A DNA stretch of 17,094 nucleotides, from contig DMTU01000100.1 of NCBI GenBank assembly GCA_003476595.1, positions 4,581-21,674 on the forward strand, in the 5' to 3' direction. The stretch comes from Acidimicrobiaceae bacterium. Its GTDB lineage: Bacteria; Actinomycetota; Acidimicrobiia; Acidimicrobiales; Salinilacustritrichaceae. Shown here piece by piece: positions 1-6,427 of the stretch. A program made the position numbers and the translations under genes. The notes below the pieces were generated by a model that was not told the origin of the DNA, did not search any database, and was given only the letters and a program-made list of their open reading frames with translations. Each line of letters starts with the position of its first letter. The first letter of the stretch is position 1.

Positions 1-309
1 GAGCTGTCCACCACCGGCAACTTCCTCGATGCGCCGACCGCGCTGACGTGGGGCCTGGTCAACCACGTCGTGCCCCACGACGAGCTCGTGCCCTTCGCCC
101 AGCAGCTCGCCGCCGACATCGCCTCCAACGACCAGGCCGGCGTGCGCCGCATGCTCCAGACCTACGACGAAGGCGTGCTGGTCGACGGCCGGGAGGCCTG
201 GGCCATCGAGGGTCGGGTGGCCGGCGAGTGGCAGGCCGGCGGGCGCGACGGCGCCGACCTCGAGGCACGGCGCAAGGCGGTCACCGAGCGGGGCCGCTCC
301 CAGGTCTGA
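1..309 (+). CDS. Enoyl-CoA hydratase/isomerase family protein, C-terminal part (5' truncated by the window)
   Basis: The reading frame is open from the first base and ends at TGA 307-309, giving about 102 residues. It contains the stretch 'DAPTALTWGLVNHVVPHDEL', which matches the crotonase-family element where the A(L/W)xxGLVNxVVP loop follows the active-site region, then a helical C-terminus ('AADIASNDQAGVRRMLQTYDEG') typical of these proteins. Family members hydrate enoyl-CoA or isomerise acyl-CoA substrates in fatty acid or aromatic breakdown. The oxyanion-hole and catalytic residues lie upstream of the window, so the exact substrate cannot be assigned. It has no visible link to the thiamine genes that follow on the opposite strand. 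Confidence 0.85.
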   Translation, partial: ELSTTGNFLDAPTALTWGLVNHVVPHDELVPFAQQLAADIASNDQAGVRRMLQTYDEGVLVDGREAWAIEGRVAGEWQAGGRDGADLEARRKAVTERGRSQV

Positions 310-310
310 C

Positions 311-476
311 GCGGAACCGCGCATCTCGGTCATCACCCTCGGGGTGCAGGACATCGATCGGGCCCGGCGCTTCTCCGAGGCGCTCGGCTGGTCGGGCGAG
401 CCCCCGACGGCGAGGTCGGGTTCTTCCACACCCGATCTGGCGCCTCGACGACGACGGGACCGTCCACCTCCGCTGA
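311..476 (+). pseudogene. Remnant of a VOC (glyoxalase/bleomycin-resistance-like) gene
   Basis: Pieces of one protein family appear in order but in three different frames. The N-terminal signature 'RISVITLGVQDIDRARRF' followed by 'SEALGW' starts near 320, 'PDGEVGFFH' sits near 400-429 one frame away, and 'HPIWRLDDDGTVHLR' with TGA at 474-476 is in the third frame. Intact VOC proteins of this type begin with (I/V)SxxTLGVxDxxRARxFYEALGW and end with a WxLDxDGxVxLP-like tail, but are roughly 125-145 residues long, so the middle is missing. No start codon sits where the family Met is expected; the codon before 'EPRISV' is GCG. I infer a dead gene with an internal deletion and frameshifts. It ends only 10 bp from the end of thiQ. 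Confidence 0.6.
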
Positions 477-486
477 ACCGTGGGGA

Positions 487-1512
487 TCAGCGGGCCATCA
501 CGTGGACGCCGGCGGGGTCGACGTCGAGGGCGACGGCATCGCCGACGGCCCACCGGGGTTCGGCCAGCACGTCGAGCATGACCCCGCCGGCGTCGACCAC
601 GGCGACCGGCGTGCCGCTGCGGTAGAGCAACCCGCAGACGACGCTTCGCACGTCGCCGTCCGAGGTCGGGACCAGCGCCGAGGGTGGCACCAGGACGCCC
701 ACGTCGCCGCGTGCGCGCCCCACATCGACCGGGAGCACCCCGAGGGCGGTCTCCACGCCGCCCTCCACGACTCGCCCCGCCAGCACGTTGCGCTGACCGA
801 CGAGGCCGGCGACGGCGGTGGACACCGGTGCGGCGATGACCTCGCCCGGCGTCCCCACCTGCGCGATGGCGCCGTCGAGCAGCACGGCGATGCGGTCGCC
901 GAGCGCGGCCGCCTCGGTCGGGTCGTGGGTCACGGCCACGACCGTGACGTCGAGCTCGTCGAACAGCGACCGCAGCTCGACGAGCAGGCGCTCCCGCAGC
1001 AGCTGGTCGAGCGCGGCCAGGGGTTCGTCGAGGAGGACGACCTCGGGACGGGGCGCCAGCGCCCGGGCCAGCGCCACCCGCTGCGCCTCGCCGCCGGACA
1101 GGGTCGCCGGGTCGCGGTGCTCGTAGCCCGAGAGCCCGACGACGCCGAGTGCGTCCCGGACCCGCACGGACCGCTCCGCCCGGTCGACGCCCGCCATGCG
1201 CAGGCCGAACCCGACGTTGCCGGCCACGTCGAGGTGCGGGAACAGCGCCTGGTCCTGGAACACGACCCCGACGCCCCGGCGGTGGGCCGGCCGGTGGGTG
1301 ACCTCGTCGCCGCCGAGGTGCACCGAGCCGACATCGGGCTGCTCGAGCCCCGCGACGATGCGCAGCAGCGTCGACTTGCCGCTGCCCGACGGGCCCAGCA
1401 GCGCGAGCGTGCTGCCGTCCTCGACGGTGAGGTCGACGCCGTCGAGGACGGTGAGGGCACCGAACGCCTTGGAGACGCCGCGGACGGTCAGCGACGACAC
1501 GTCAGAAGCCAC
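487..1512 (-). CDS. thiQ: Thiamine ABC transporter, ATP-binding protein (ThiQ-like)
   Basis: A 341-residue ABC ATPase. It shows Walker A GPSGSGKST (residues 40-48), the Q-loop VVFQDQ (Q86), the signature LSGGEAQR (138-145), Walker B VVLLDEP (158-164) and the switch His in VTHDP (H196). Residues from about 235 on form a TOBE-like regulatory extension; E. coli ThiQ is shorter (about 230 residues) and lacks it, so the domain plan is closer to the PotA/FbpC branch. It hydrolyses ATP at the membrane to drive import through ThiP. The GTG start at 1512 overlaps the end of thiP by 11 bp and has no clear Shine-Dalgarno, so translational coupling is likely. A GTG at 1500, just past the thiP stop, is an alternative. 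The thiamine role is inferred from the operon. Confidence 0.85.
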   Translation of the reverse strand: MASDVSSLTVRGVSKAFGALTVLDGVDLTVEDGSTLALLGPSGSGKSTLLRIVAGLEQPDVGSVHLGGDEVTHRPAHRRGVGVVFQDQALFPHLDVAGNVGFGLRMAGVDRAERSVRVRDALGVVGLSGYEHRDPATLSGGEAQRVALARALAPRPEVVLLDEPLAALDQLLRERLLVELRSLFDELDVTVVAVTHDPTEAAALGDRIAVLLDGAIAQVGTPGEVIAAPVSTAVAGLVGQRNVLAGRVVEGGVETALGVLPVDVGRARGDVGVLVPPSALVPTSDGDVRSVVCGLLYRSGTPVAVVDAGGVMLDVLAEPRWAVGDAVALDVDPAGVHVMAR

Positions 1513-3175
1513 CGACGCGAGCGTCGCCGACGCGATCCACGAGCAGCATCACCGCGGCGGTCAGGGCGAGCAGGACGGTGGAGAGCGCCATCGCCTGGCC
1601 GACGTTCAGCGCCCCGGGCTGGGAGAGCGCTCGGAAGATGGCCACGGGAACGGTCGGCGCATCGGCCCGGGCGATGAACACCGTGGCGCCGAACTCCCCG
1701 AGGGAGATGGCGTAGGCGAAGCCGAGCGCGCCGAGCGCGGGCCGGCGCAGCAGGCGGGCGTCGACCTCCCACCACACCCGGTGCGGCGGCGCCCCGAGCG
1801 CTGCGGCCGCCTCCCGCAGGCGGGCGGGCACGGCGTCGAGCGCGGGCAGCAGCGTGCGGACGACGAAGGGGATGGCGATCACGGCCTGGGCGGCGGGGAT
1901 CAGCAGCGGCGAGGTCCGCAGGTCCAGCGGGGGCTCGTCCAGCGCGATGAGGAACCCGAACCCGACGGTCACGGCGCTGACGCCGAGCGGCAGCATGAAC
2001 GACGAGTCCGCGACCCCGCGGGCCCGACCCCCGAGGCGGTGCAGGCCGACGGCCGCGAGGCCGCCGACGACCAGCGCGGTCGTGGCGGCGGCCGCCCCGA
2101 TGACCAGCGAGTTCCGCACCGCCTCGGCGGGTGGCACGAACAGCGCGCTCCCCCGACCGGTGGAGCCCAGCGCCCGGTAGTAGCCCAGGCCGGGTCCGCC
2201 GGCGGTGTCGAACGAGCGCCAGACGAGGGTGGCGATCGGGACCCCGACCAGCAGCGCGGCCGAGGCGATGGTGGCCGCCACCCCCCAGTGCTCGGCCCCG
2301 GCCGGCCGGTGCAGGACGGATCGACCGGCGCGGGTGCGGGCGCTGCCCCGACGGGCACCGGCCCGCCGGTAGAGCGCCAGCGCGGCGATGACCGCAACGA
2401 GCTGCAGCAGGGACAGCACCGATGCCGTGCGCAGGTCCAGCAGCTGGGTGGTGAGGCGGTGGATCTCCACCTCGATGGTGGCGATGCGCGGCCCGCCGAG
2501 GATCTTGACGACCCCGAAGGAGGTGAAGGTGAACAGGAAGACGATGGATGCCGCCCCGGCCAGCGCCGGCCGCAGCTGGGGCAGGGTGACGGTGCGGAAC
2601 GTGGTCCAGCGGTCGGCCCCGAGGGTGCGGGCGGCGTCCTCGGCGGCCGGGTCGACGGCCATCCACGTCGCGCCGACCGTGCGGGCGACCACGGCGTAGT
2701 TGAAGAACACGTGGGCGAGGATCACGGCGGTGGCGGTGCGCCGCAGGTCCACGTCGAAGCCGACCACGCCGCCGAGCGCGGCCACCGGTCCGTCGGGGCC
2801 GAGCACGGCCAGGAAGGCCGTGCCGACCACCACGGTGGGCAGCACGAACGGGACGATCAGGGCGGCGACCAGCAGCGAGCGGCCGGGGAACCGGATGCGC
2901 CCGATCAGCCACGCCGCCGGCAGGGCCGCCACGACGGTGACGGCCGTGGACAGCACCGCCTGCCAGAGCGTGAACCACGCCACCGACCGGGTGGTGGGCG
3001 ACGTCAGCACCTCGCCCACCGCACCGAGGTCCCAGCGGCCGCCCGCACGCAGCCCGGTGGAGATCAGCGTCGCCACCGGTACGGCGAAGAACACGCCGAG
3101 GAACGCCACCGGCACCGCGAAGGCGGCGGCGGTGACGGCCCGGGGGGCGCGGCCGGTTCGCTCGGCGGTGTTCAC
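1502..3175 (-). CDS. thiP: Thiamine ABC transporter permease (ThiP-like, fused double permease)
   Basis: A 557-residue, very hydrophobic protein with two homologous halves, each carrying a cytoplasmic ABC-permease 'EAA' loop: EDAARTLGADRW at about 179-190 and REAAAALGAPPHRVWW at about 454-469. These loops dock the ATPase. The fused two-in-one layout and length match ThiP (about 536 residues in E. coli) and ferric-iron FbpB-type permeases. A basic linker (about residues 270-290, many Arg) separates the halves. The GTG start lies 7 bp after the thiB stop with no strong Shine-Dalgarno, so it is probably read through from thiB. The 3' end overlaps thiQ. Substrate assignment rests on the adjacent ThiB-like binding protein and the TPP riboswitch. 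Confidence 0.88.
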   Translation of the reverse strand: MNTAERTGRAPRAVTAAAFAVPVAFLGVFFAVPVATLISTGLRAGGRWDLGAVGEVLTSPTTRSVAWFTLWQAVLSTAVTVVAALPAAWLIGRIRFPGRSLLVAALIVPFVLPTVVVGTAFLAVLGPDGPVAALGGVVGFDVDLRRTATAVILAHVFFNYAVVARTVGATWMAVDPAAEDAARTLGADRWTTFRTVTLPQLRPALAGAASIVFLFTFTSFGVVKILGGPRIATIEVEIHRLTTQLLDLRTASVLSLLQLVAVIAALALYRRAGARRGSARTRAGRSVLHRPAGAEHWGVAATIASAALLVGVPIATLVWRSFDTAGGPGLGYYRALGSTGRGSALFVPPAEAVRNSLVIGAAAATTALVVGGLAAVGLHRLGGRARGVADSSFMLPLGVSAVTVGFGFLIALDEPPLDLRTSPLLIPAAQAVIAIPFVVRTLLPALDAVPARLREAAAALGAPPHRVWWEVDARLLRRPALGALGFAYAISLGEFGATVFIARADAPTVPVAIFRALSQPGALNVGQAMALSTVLLALTAAVMLLVDRVGDARVGGF

Positions 3176-3182
3176 GTGCCGA

Positions 3183-4262
3183 TCATCGCAGCACGATCTC
3201 GGTCCACTCCTCGATCCATGCGTCGCGGTTCTCGGCGACCACGTCGGCGTCGAGCAGGTACGGGTCCTGCGGTTGGGCGCCGTGCTCGACGAACTCCGCC
3301 GGGAGCTCCACGTCGATCACCGGGTAGACGAACATGTTCAGCGGGACGTCCTCCTGGAACGTCGGCGAGAGCTGGAAGTCGATGAGCTGCCGGGCGGCCT
3401 CCTCGTGCTCGGTGCCGGCCAGGATCCCGGCGAACTCGATCTGTCGGTAGCAGGAGCCCTCCACGACGCCGGTGGGCGCCTCGTCGAGCGGCTCCTCGGC
3501 GAAGATGACCTCGGCCGGGGGGCTCGACGCGTAGCTCACCACGATGGGCCGGTCGCCGGGGCTGCCGGCAGCACCGGAGAAGCTGCCGTAGTACGCCTCC
3601 TCCCAGCCCGCGGCCACCTCCACGTCGTTGGCCCGCAGGGCCCGCCAGTGGTCCTGCCACCCGTCCTCGCCGAACTCGGCGACGGTGGCCAGCAGGTAGG
3701 CGAGGCCGGGTGAGGACGTGGCGGGGTTCTCGACCACGAGCGTGCCGGCGTAGGCGGGGTCGGCCAGGTCGGCGAGGTCGGTCGGCGGCTCCAGCCCGGC
3801 CTCGGCCAGGCCCGCCTTGTCGTAGTTGAGGCACACGTCGCCGGTGTCGATCGGCGTCACCCGGTGCTCGGGGTCAAGAACCAGCGACTCGTCGACGCCC
3901 TCGAGGGCCGGGGACTCGTAGGCCAGGAACAGGTCCTCGTCGAGGGCACGCGAGAGGAAGGTGCTGTCCACGCCGAACAGGACGTCGCCCTGGGGCGAGC
4001 CCTTCGTGAGGATCGCCTGGTTCAGCATGGAGCCGGCATCGCCGGACGGGAGGAGCTCGACGGTGACGCCGGTGTCCTCGGTGAACGCGGCCAGCACCTC
4101 CTCGGACACGTCGAAGCTGTCGTGGGTCAGCATCGTGATGCTGGTGGCCGCCACGCCCTCGGGGTCCGGCGCGGGCTCGGCGGTGTCGTCATCGTCGCCG
4201 CACGCCGCCACGACCAGCGCGGCGGCGAGCAGGGCGGACAGGGTTCGTCGGGTCGACGTCAC
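3183..4262 (-). CDS. thiB: Thiamine-binding ABC transporter lipoprotein (ThiB-like)
   Basis: A 359-residue extracytoplasmic binding protein. The GTG start at 4262 is chosen because it overlaps the thiN stop (GTGA), has GAGGAG at 4268-4273, and gives a proper signal peptide: basic 'TSTRR', hydrophobic core, and lipobox VAAC with Cys21. The frame stays open upstream, but that part is shadow of thiN. From memory of E. coli ThiB, the mature part matches in several places: 'TSSPGLAYLL', 'GWEEAYYG', 'VVSYASSPPAEV', 'SPTFQEDVP...FVYPV' and the C-terminal 'WIEEWTEIVLR'. It should capture thiamine or its phosphates outside the membrane and deliver it to ThiP. Unlike the soluble periplasmic E. coli protein, this one is lipid-anchored, as expected without a periplasm. 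After Cys21 comes GDDDDT. Confidence 0.9.
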   Translation of the reverse strand: MTSTRRTLSALLAAALVVAACGDDDDTAEPAPDPEGVAATSITMLTHDSFDVSEEVLAAFTEDTGVTVELLPSGDAGSMLNQAILTKGSPQGDVLFGVDSTFLSRALDEDLFLAYESPALEGVDESLVLDPEHRVTPIDTGDVCLNYDKAGLAEAGLEPPTDLADLADPAYAGTLVVENPATSSPGLAYLLATVAEFGEDGWQDHWRALRANDVEVAAGWEEAYYGSFSGAAGSPGDRPIVVSYASSPPAEVIFAEEPLDEAPTGVVEGSCYRQIEFAGILAGTEHEEAARQLIDFQLSPTFQEDVPLNMFVYPVIDVELPAEFVEHGAQPQDPYLLDADVVAENRDAWIEEWTEIVLR

Positions 4263-4936
4263 GGGGTCTCCTCGGTTCGGGGGGTGATGCAGAGCACGGC
4301 GCCGGCGTGGACGCGCAGGTCGAACGGGCTGCCGGTGGCCTCGTTGCTGACGCCACGGGTGGTGCCGGCGGCGAGCGGGGCGCGGTCCAGGGGCCAGCGC
4401 ACCCCGCTGACCGACACCGTCGCCGCGCCGTGGACGGGCACGATCGACACGATCCCGCCCGCCGGCAGCTGCCCGGCGAGGCGGTCCCGGACCACCCACG
4501 CCCGCCCCTGGGCGAGCACGAGCTCGATGTCGAGGTCGGCGAAGGGCTCCGCCGCGGCCAGCAGCAGGTTGGCCAGGGCGTGGTCGGGACGGCCGCCCTC
4601 GAGGCCGAGCACCAGCACCCGACGTCCGGGCGCAGGGTTCGCCGGCGCGAGCTCGGCCGCGACCTCCAGCGCCAGCTCGAGGTCGGTGGCGTCCTTGGCC
4701 ATCGGGTGCACGCGCACGTCCGAGACCTCGGCAGCGAGGGCCGACCGTCCGGCGGCGGACACCGAGTCGAAGTCCCCCACCGCGACGTCGACCTCCCAGC
4801 CCAGCCCCCGGGCCAGGTCCACGCCCGCATCGGCCGCGACGACGCGGGCCGATGCGGGCACGACGGCCACGAGGCCGGGCGCGACCGGTTCGCCTCCGGC
4901 GACGACGACGATGTCGGGCGGACGATCGAGGTCCAC
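4259..4936 (-). CDS. thiN: Thiamine pyrophosphokinase (thiamine diphosphokinase)
   Basis: A 225-residue enzyme transferring pyrophosphate from ATP to thiamine to give TPP in the cytoplasm. Family motifs are clear: GDFDS (54-58), KDATD (81-85, nucleotide/Mg binding) and GGRPDH (114-119), with a beta-rich C-terminal thiamine-binding part holding 'TTRGVSNEATG'. The GTG at 4936 is chosen as start because GGAGGG lies 6 nt upstream (4943-4948), just after the TPP riboswitch, and the family core begins at 'DIVVVAGG'. The frame is open up to 5131, but that extension would translate the riboswitch and is not coding. First gene of the operon; its TGA overlaps the thiB GTG. Kinase and importer together allow uptake and metabolic trapping of thiamine. 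Confidence 0.93.
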   Translation of the reverse strand: MDLDRPPDIVVVAGGEPVAPGLVAVVPASARVVAADAGVDLARGLGWEVDVAVGDFDSVSAAGRSALAAEVSDVRVHPMAKDATDLELALEVAAELAPANPAPGRRVLVLGLEGGRPDHALANLLLAAAEPFADLDIELVLAQGRAWVVRDRLAGQLPAGGIVSIVPVHGAATVSVSGVRWPLDRAPLAAGTTRGVSNEATGSPFDLRVHAGAVLCITPRTEETP

Positions 4937-4940
4937 GACG

Positions 4941-5030
4941 TTCCCTCCGCTGGCATTACCCAGATCAGGTTCCAGGGTCGGTGACGGCGCTGCGGTCACC
5001 CTCTCAGCCCGGCTGCCCCGAGCTCCCCGC
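4941..5030 (-). promoter_or_regulatory. TPP (thiamine pyrophosphate) riboswitch
   Basis: Read on the minus strand, the leader contains the conserved THI-box elements in order: CTCGGGG (5' side), GCTGAGA (5002-5008), and CTGATCTGGGTAATGCCAGC followed by GGAGGGAA (4941-4968). These form the pyrimidine-binding CTGAGA bulge and the pyrophosphate-binding P4/P5 helix. A lineage-variable hairpin (GGTGAC at 4995-5000 pairing with GTCACC at 4980-4985) is inserted after CTGAGA, and the P3 arm is very short. The last conserved bases contain the thiN Shine-Dalgarno, so TPP binding could directly hide the ribosome site. I infer translational control, repressing the whole thiN-thiB-thiP-thiQ operon when TPP is abundant. 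Confidence 0.95.
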
Positions 5031-5057
5031 GCCGGAATCCTGTGCGGCGCGGAGCCG

Positions 5058-5063
5058 ACCATA
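5058..5063 (-). promoter_or_regulatory. Possible -10 element for the thi operon
   Basis: TATGGT on the minus strand (TANNNT) sits about 30 nt before the 5' edge of the TPP riboswitch, so transcription would begin near 5051 and the leader would be about 115 nt. No good -35 hexamer is seen at 16-19 bp spacing, so this is tentative. Confidence 0.35.
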
Positions 5064-5109
5064 CCGGACCGGTCCACCGGGACCTTGGTCACCTGATGCG
5101 CCTGGATCA

Positions 5110-5138
5110 TTGTCCCGGACCCCGCGGACACCTACCGT
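5110..5138 (+). promoter_or_regulatory. Candidate sigma70-type promoter for bmpA and the nucleoside uptake operon
   Basis: TTGTCC (5110-5115) and TACCGT (5133-5138) are separated by exactly 17 bp. The -35 keeps four of six TTGACA bases and the -10 fits the actinobacterial TANNNT. Transcription would begin near 5145, leaving a leader of about 63 nt before the bmpA GTG. The element lies between the thi leader and bmpA, facing away from the thi operon. Confidence 0.45.
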
Positions 5139-5207
5139 TGCGCCGTCCCCTGACATTTCACGGGTATGCGCACATCCTGCGTGACCCCACCCGGAGGTAG
5201 ATCCCCT

Positions 5208-6314
5208 GTGCTGAACCGACGCTGGATGCGGCTGCTCGCGCTGCTGCTCGGCCTGTCCCTCGTCGCTGCCGCGTGCGGCGACGACGACGACACCGACACG
5301 ACCACTGACGACACCGAAGACGCGACCGACGACACCTCGGAGGACGGCGAGGGCTCCGACAGCGACTTCCTGGCCTGCGAGGTCACCGACACCGGTGGCG
5401 TCGACGACCGCTCCTTCAACGAGAACGCCTACAACGGCCTCGTCCAGGCCTCCGAGGAGATCGGCTTCGAGCCGGTCGTGCTCGAGTCCCAGAGCGATGC
5501 CGACTTCGAGCCCAACATCCAGGCGCTCATCGACCAGGGCTGCGACCTCGTCGTGACCGTCGGCTTCCTGCTGGGCGACGCCACCGAGGCGGCCGCCCAG
5601 GAGAACACCGACACCGACTTCGCCATCGTCGACTTCGCCTACGAGACCGAGTACGAGAACGTCCTCGGCCTGACCTACGCCACCGACCAGGCGGCCTTCA
5701 TGGCCGGCTACGTGGCCGCGGCCCAGACCCAGACCGGCACCGTCGGCACCTACGGCGGCCTCAACATCCCCACCGTGAACATCTTCATGAAGGGCTTCGA
5801 GGCCGGCATCGAGTACCACAACGAGCAGAAGGGCACCGACGTGCAGCTCGTGGGCTGGAGCACCGCCGACGACGATGGTCTGTTCACCGGTGACTTCGAG
5901 GACCTCTCGAAGGGCCGCCAGACCACCGAGTCGCTGCTCGACCAGGGCGCCGACATCATCCTCCCGGTGGCCGGCCCCGTGGGCCAGGGCTCCGTCGAGG
6001 CGATCCGCGCCGGCGGCGACGACGCCAAGCTGATCTGGGTCGACACCGACGGCTGCGAGTCCGTCGCCGACGCCTGCGACCTGTTCCTCACCAGCGTCAT
6101 GAAGAACTTCGACGTGTCGGTGTACGACGCGGTGACGGCTGCGGCCAACGGCGAGTTCGAGGGCGGCGTCTACAGCGGCACGCTCGAGAACGACGGCGTG
6201 GAGCTCGGCCCGTTCAACGAGTTCGAAGGCGACATCTCCGACGAGCTGCAGAGCGAGCTGGACGACATCCGGGCCGGCATCATCGACGGTTCGATCGCCA
6301 CGACCCTCGAGTAG
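5208..6314 (+). CDS. bmpA: BMP-family nucleoside-binding ABC transporter lipoprotein
   Basis: A 368-residue substrate-binding lipoprotein of the BmpA/PnrA/Med family, which binds nucleosides outside the membrane. The GTG at 5208 is chosen because GGAGGT (5193-5198) lies 9 nt upstream and it opens a signal peptide 'MLNRRWMRLLALLLGLSLVAAAC'; an ATG at 5226 is an alternative. After the lipid-attachment Cys comes a long acidic, Thr-rich linker of about 30 residues, then the family start 'VTDTGGVDDRSFNENAYNGL', the repeat strands 'GCDLVVTVGFLL' and 'YATDQAAFMAGYVAA', and 'GTYGGLNIPTVNIFMKGF'. Two nearby Cys in 'DGCESVADACDLF' could pair. Placement before the nupOPQ genes and two nucleoside enzymes supports the substrate class. 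It is separated from nupO by 113 bp holding hairpins. Confidence 0.92.
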   Translation: MLNRRWMRLLALLLGLSLVAAACGDDDDTDTTTDDTEDATDDTSEDGEGSDSDFLACEVTDTGGVDDRSFNENAYNGLVQASEEIGFEPVVLESQSDADFEPNIQALIDQGCDLVVTVGFLLGDATEAAAQENTDTDFAIVDFAYETEYENVLGLTYATDQAAFMAGYVAAAQTQTGTVGTYGGLNIPTVNIFMKGFEAGIEYHNEQKGTDVQLVGWSTADDDGLFTGDFEDLSKGRQTTESLLDQGADIILPVAGPVGQGSVEAIRAGGDDAKLIWVDTDGCESVADACDLFLTSVMKNFDVSVYDAVTAAANGEFEGGVYSGTLENDGVELGPFNEFEGDISDELQSELDDIRAGIIDGSIATTLE

Positions 6315-6324
6315 TCCGACGGCT

Positions 6325-6341
6325 CCGCCCGGTTCGGGCGG
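6325..6341 (+). other. Short hairpin downstream of bmpA
   Basis: CCGCCCG (6325-6331), loop GTT, CGGGCGG (6335-6341): a perfect 7-bp stem 10 bp after the bmpA stop. With only three loop bases and no T-run it is weak alone, but it lies just upstream of a much stronger hairpin. Confidence 0.4.
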
Positions 6342-6357
6342 TATGCCGACGATGTGA

Positions 6358-6390
6358 GCCAGAGGCCGGGTCCTGCACCCGGCCTCTGGC
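6358..6390 (+). terminator. Strong hairpin between bmpA and nupO (partial terminator or 3'-end stabiliser)
   Basis: GCCAGAGGCCGGGT (6358-6371) and ACCCGGCCTCTGGC (6377-6390) form a perfect 14-bp stem around the loop CCTGC. No T-tract follows, which is common for GC-rich actinobacterial terminators. It sits between the gene for the binding protein and the genes for the ATPase and permeases of the same transporter. I infer either partial termination or protection of the bmpA mRNA from 3' decay, so that binding protein is made in excess. Confidence 0.7.
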
Positions 6391-6427
6391 GCGTCCGGGG
6401 CCCCGCCACGCGCTAGACATCCGTCCG

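Noticed and set aside
1196..3385. A 729-residue plus-strand open frame opposite thiP and thiQ
   Set aside because: It is rich in Gly, Arg, Gln, Asp and His with no domain, and is the mirror of real minus-strand genes in GC-rich DNA.
5138..5167. GGGTAT at 5162 as a SigF-type promoter for bmpA
   Set aside because: The only -35 candidate (GTTGCG) is 18 bp away and poor; the 17-bp spaced TTGTCC/TACCGT pair fits better.
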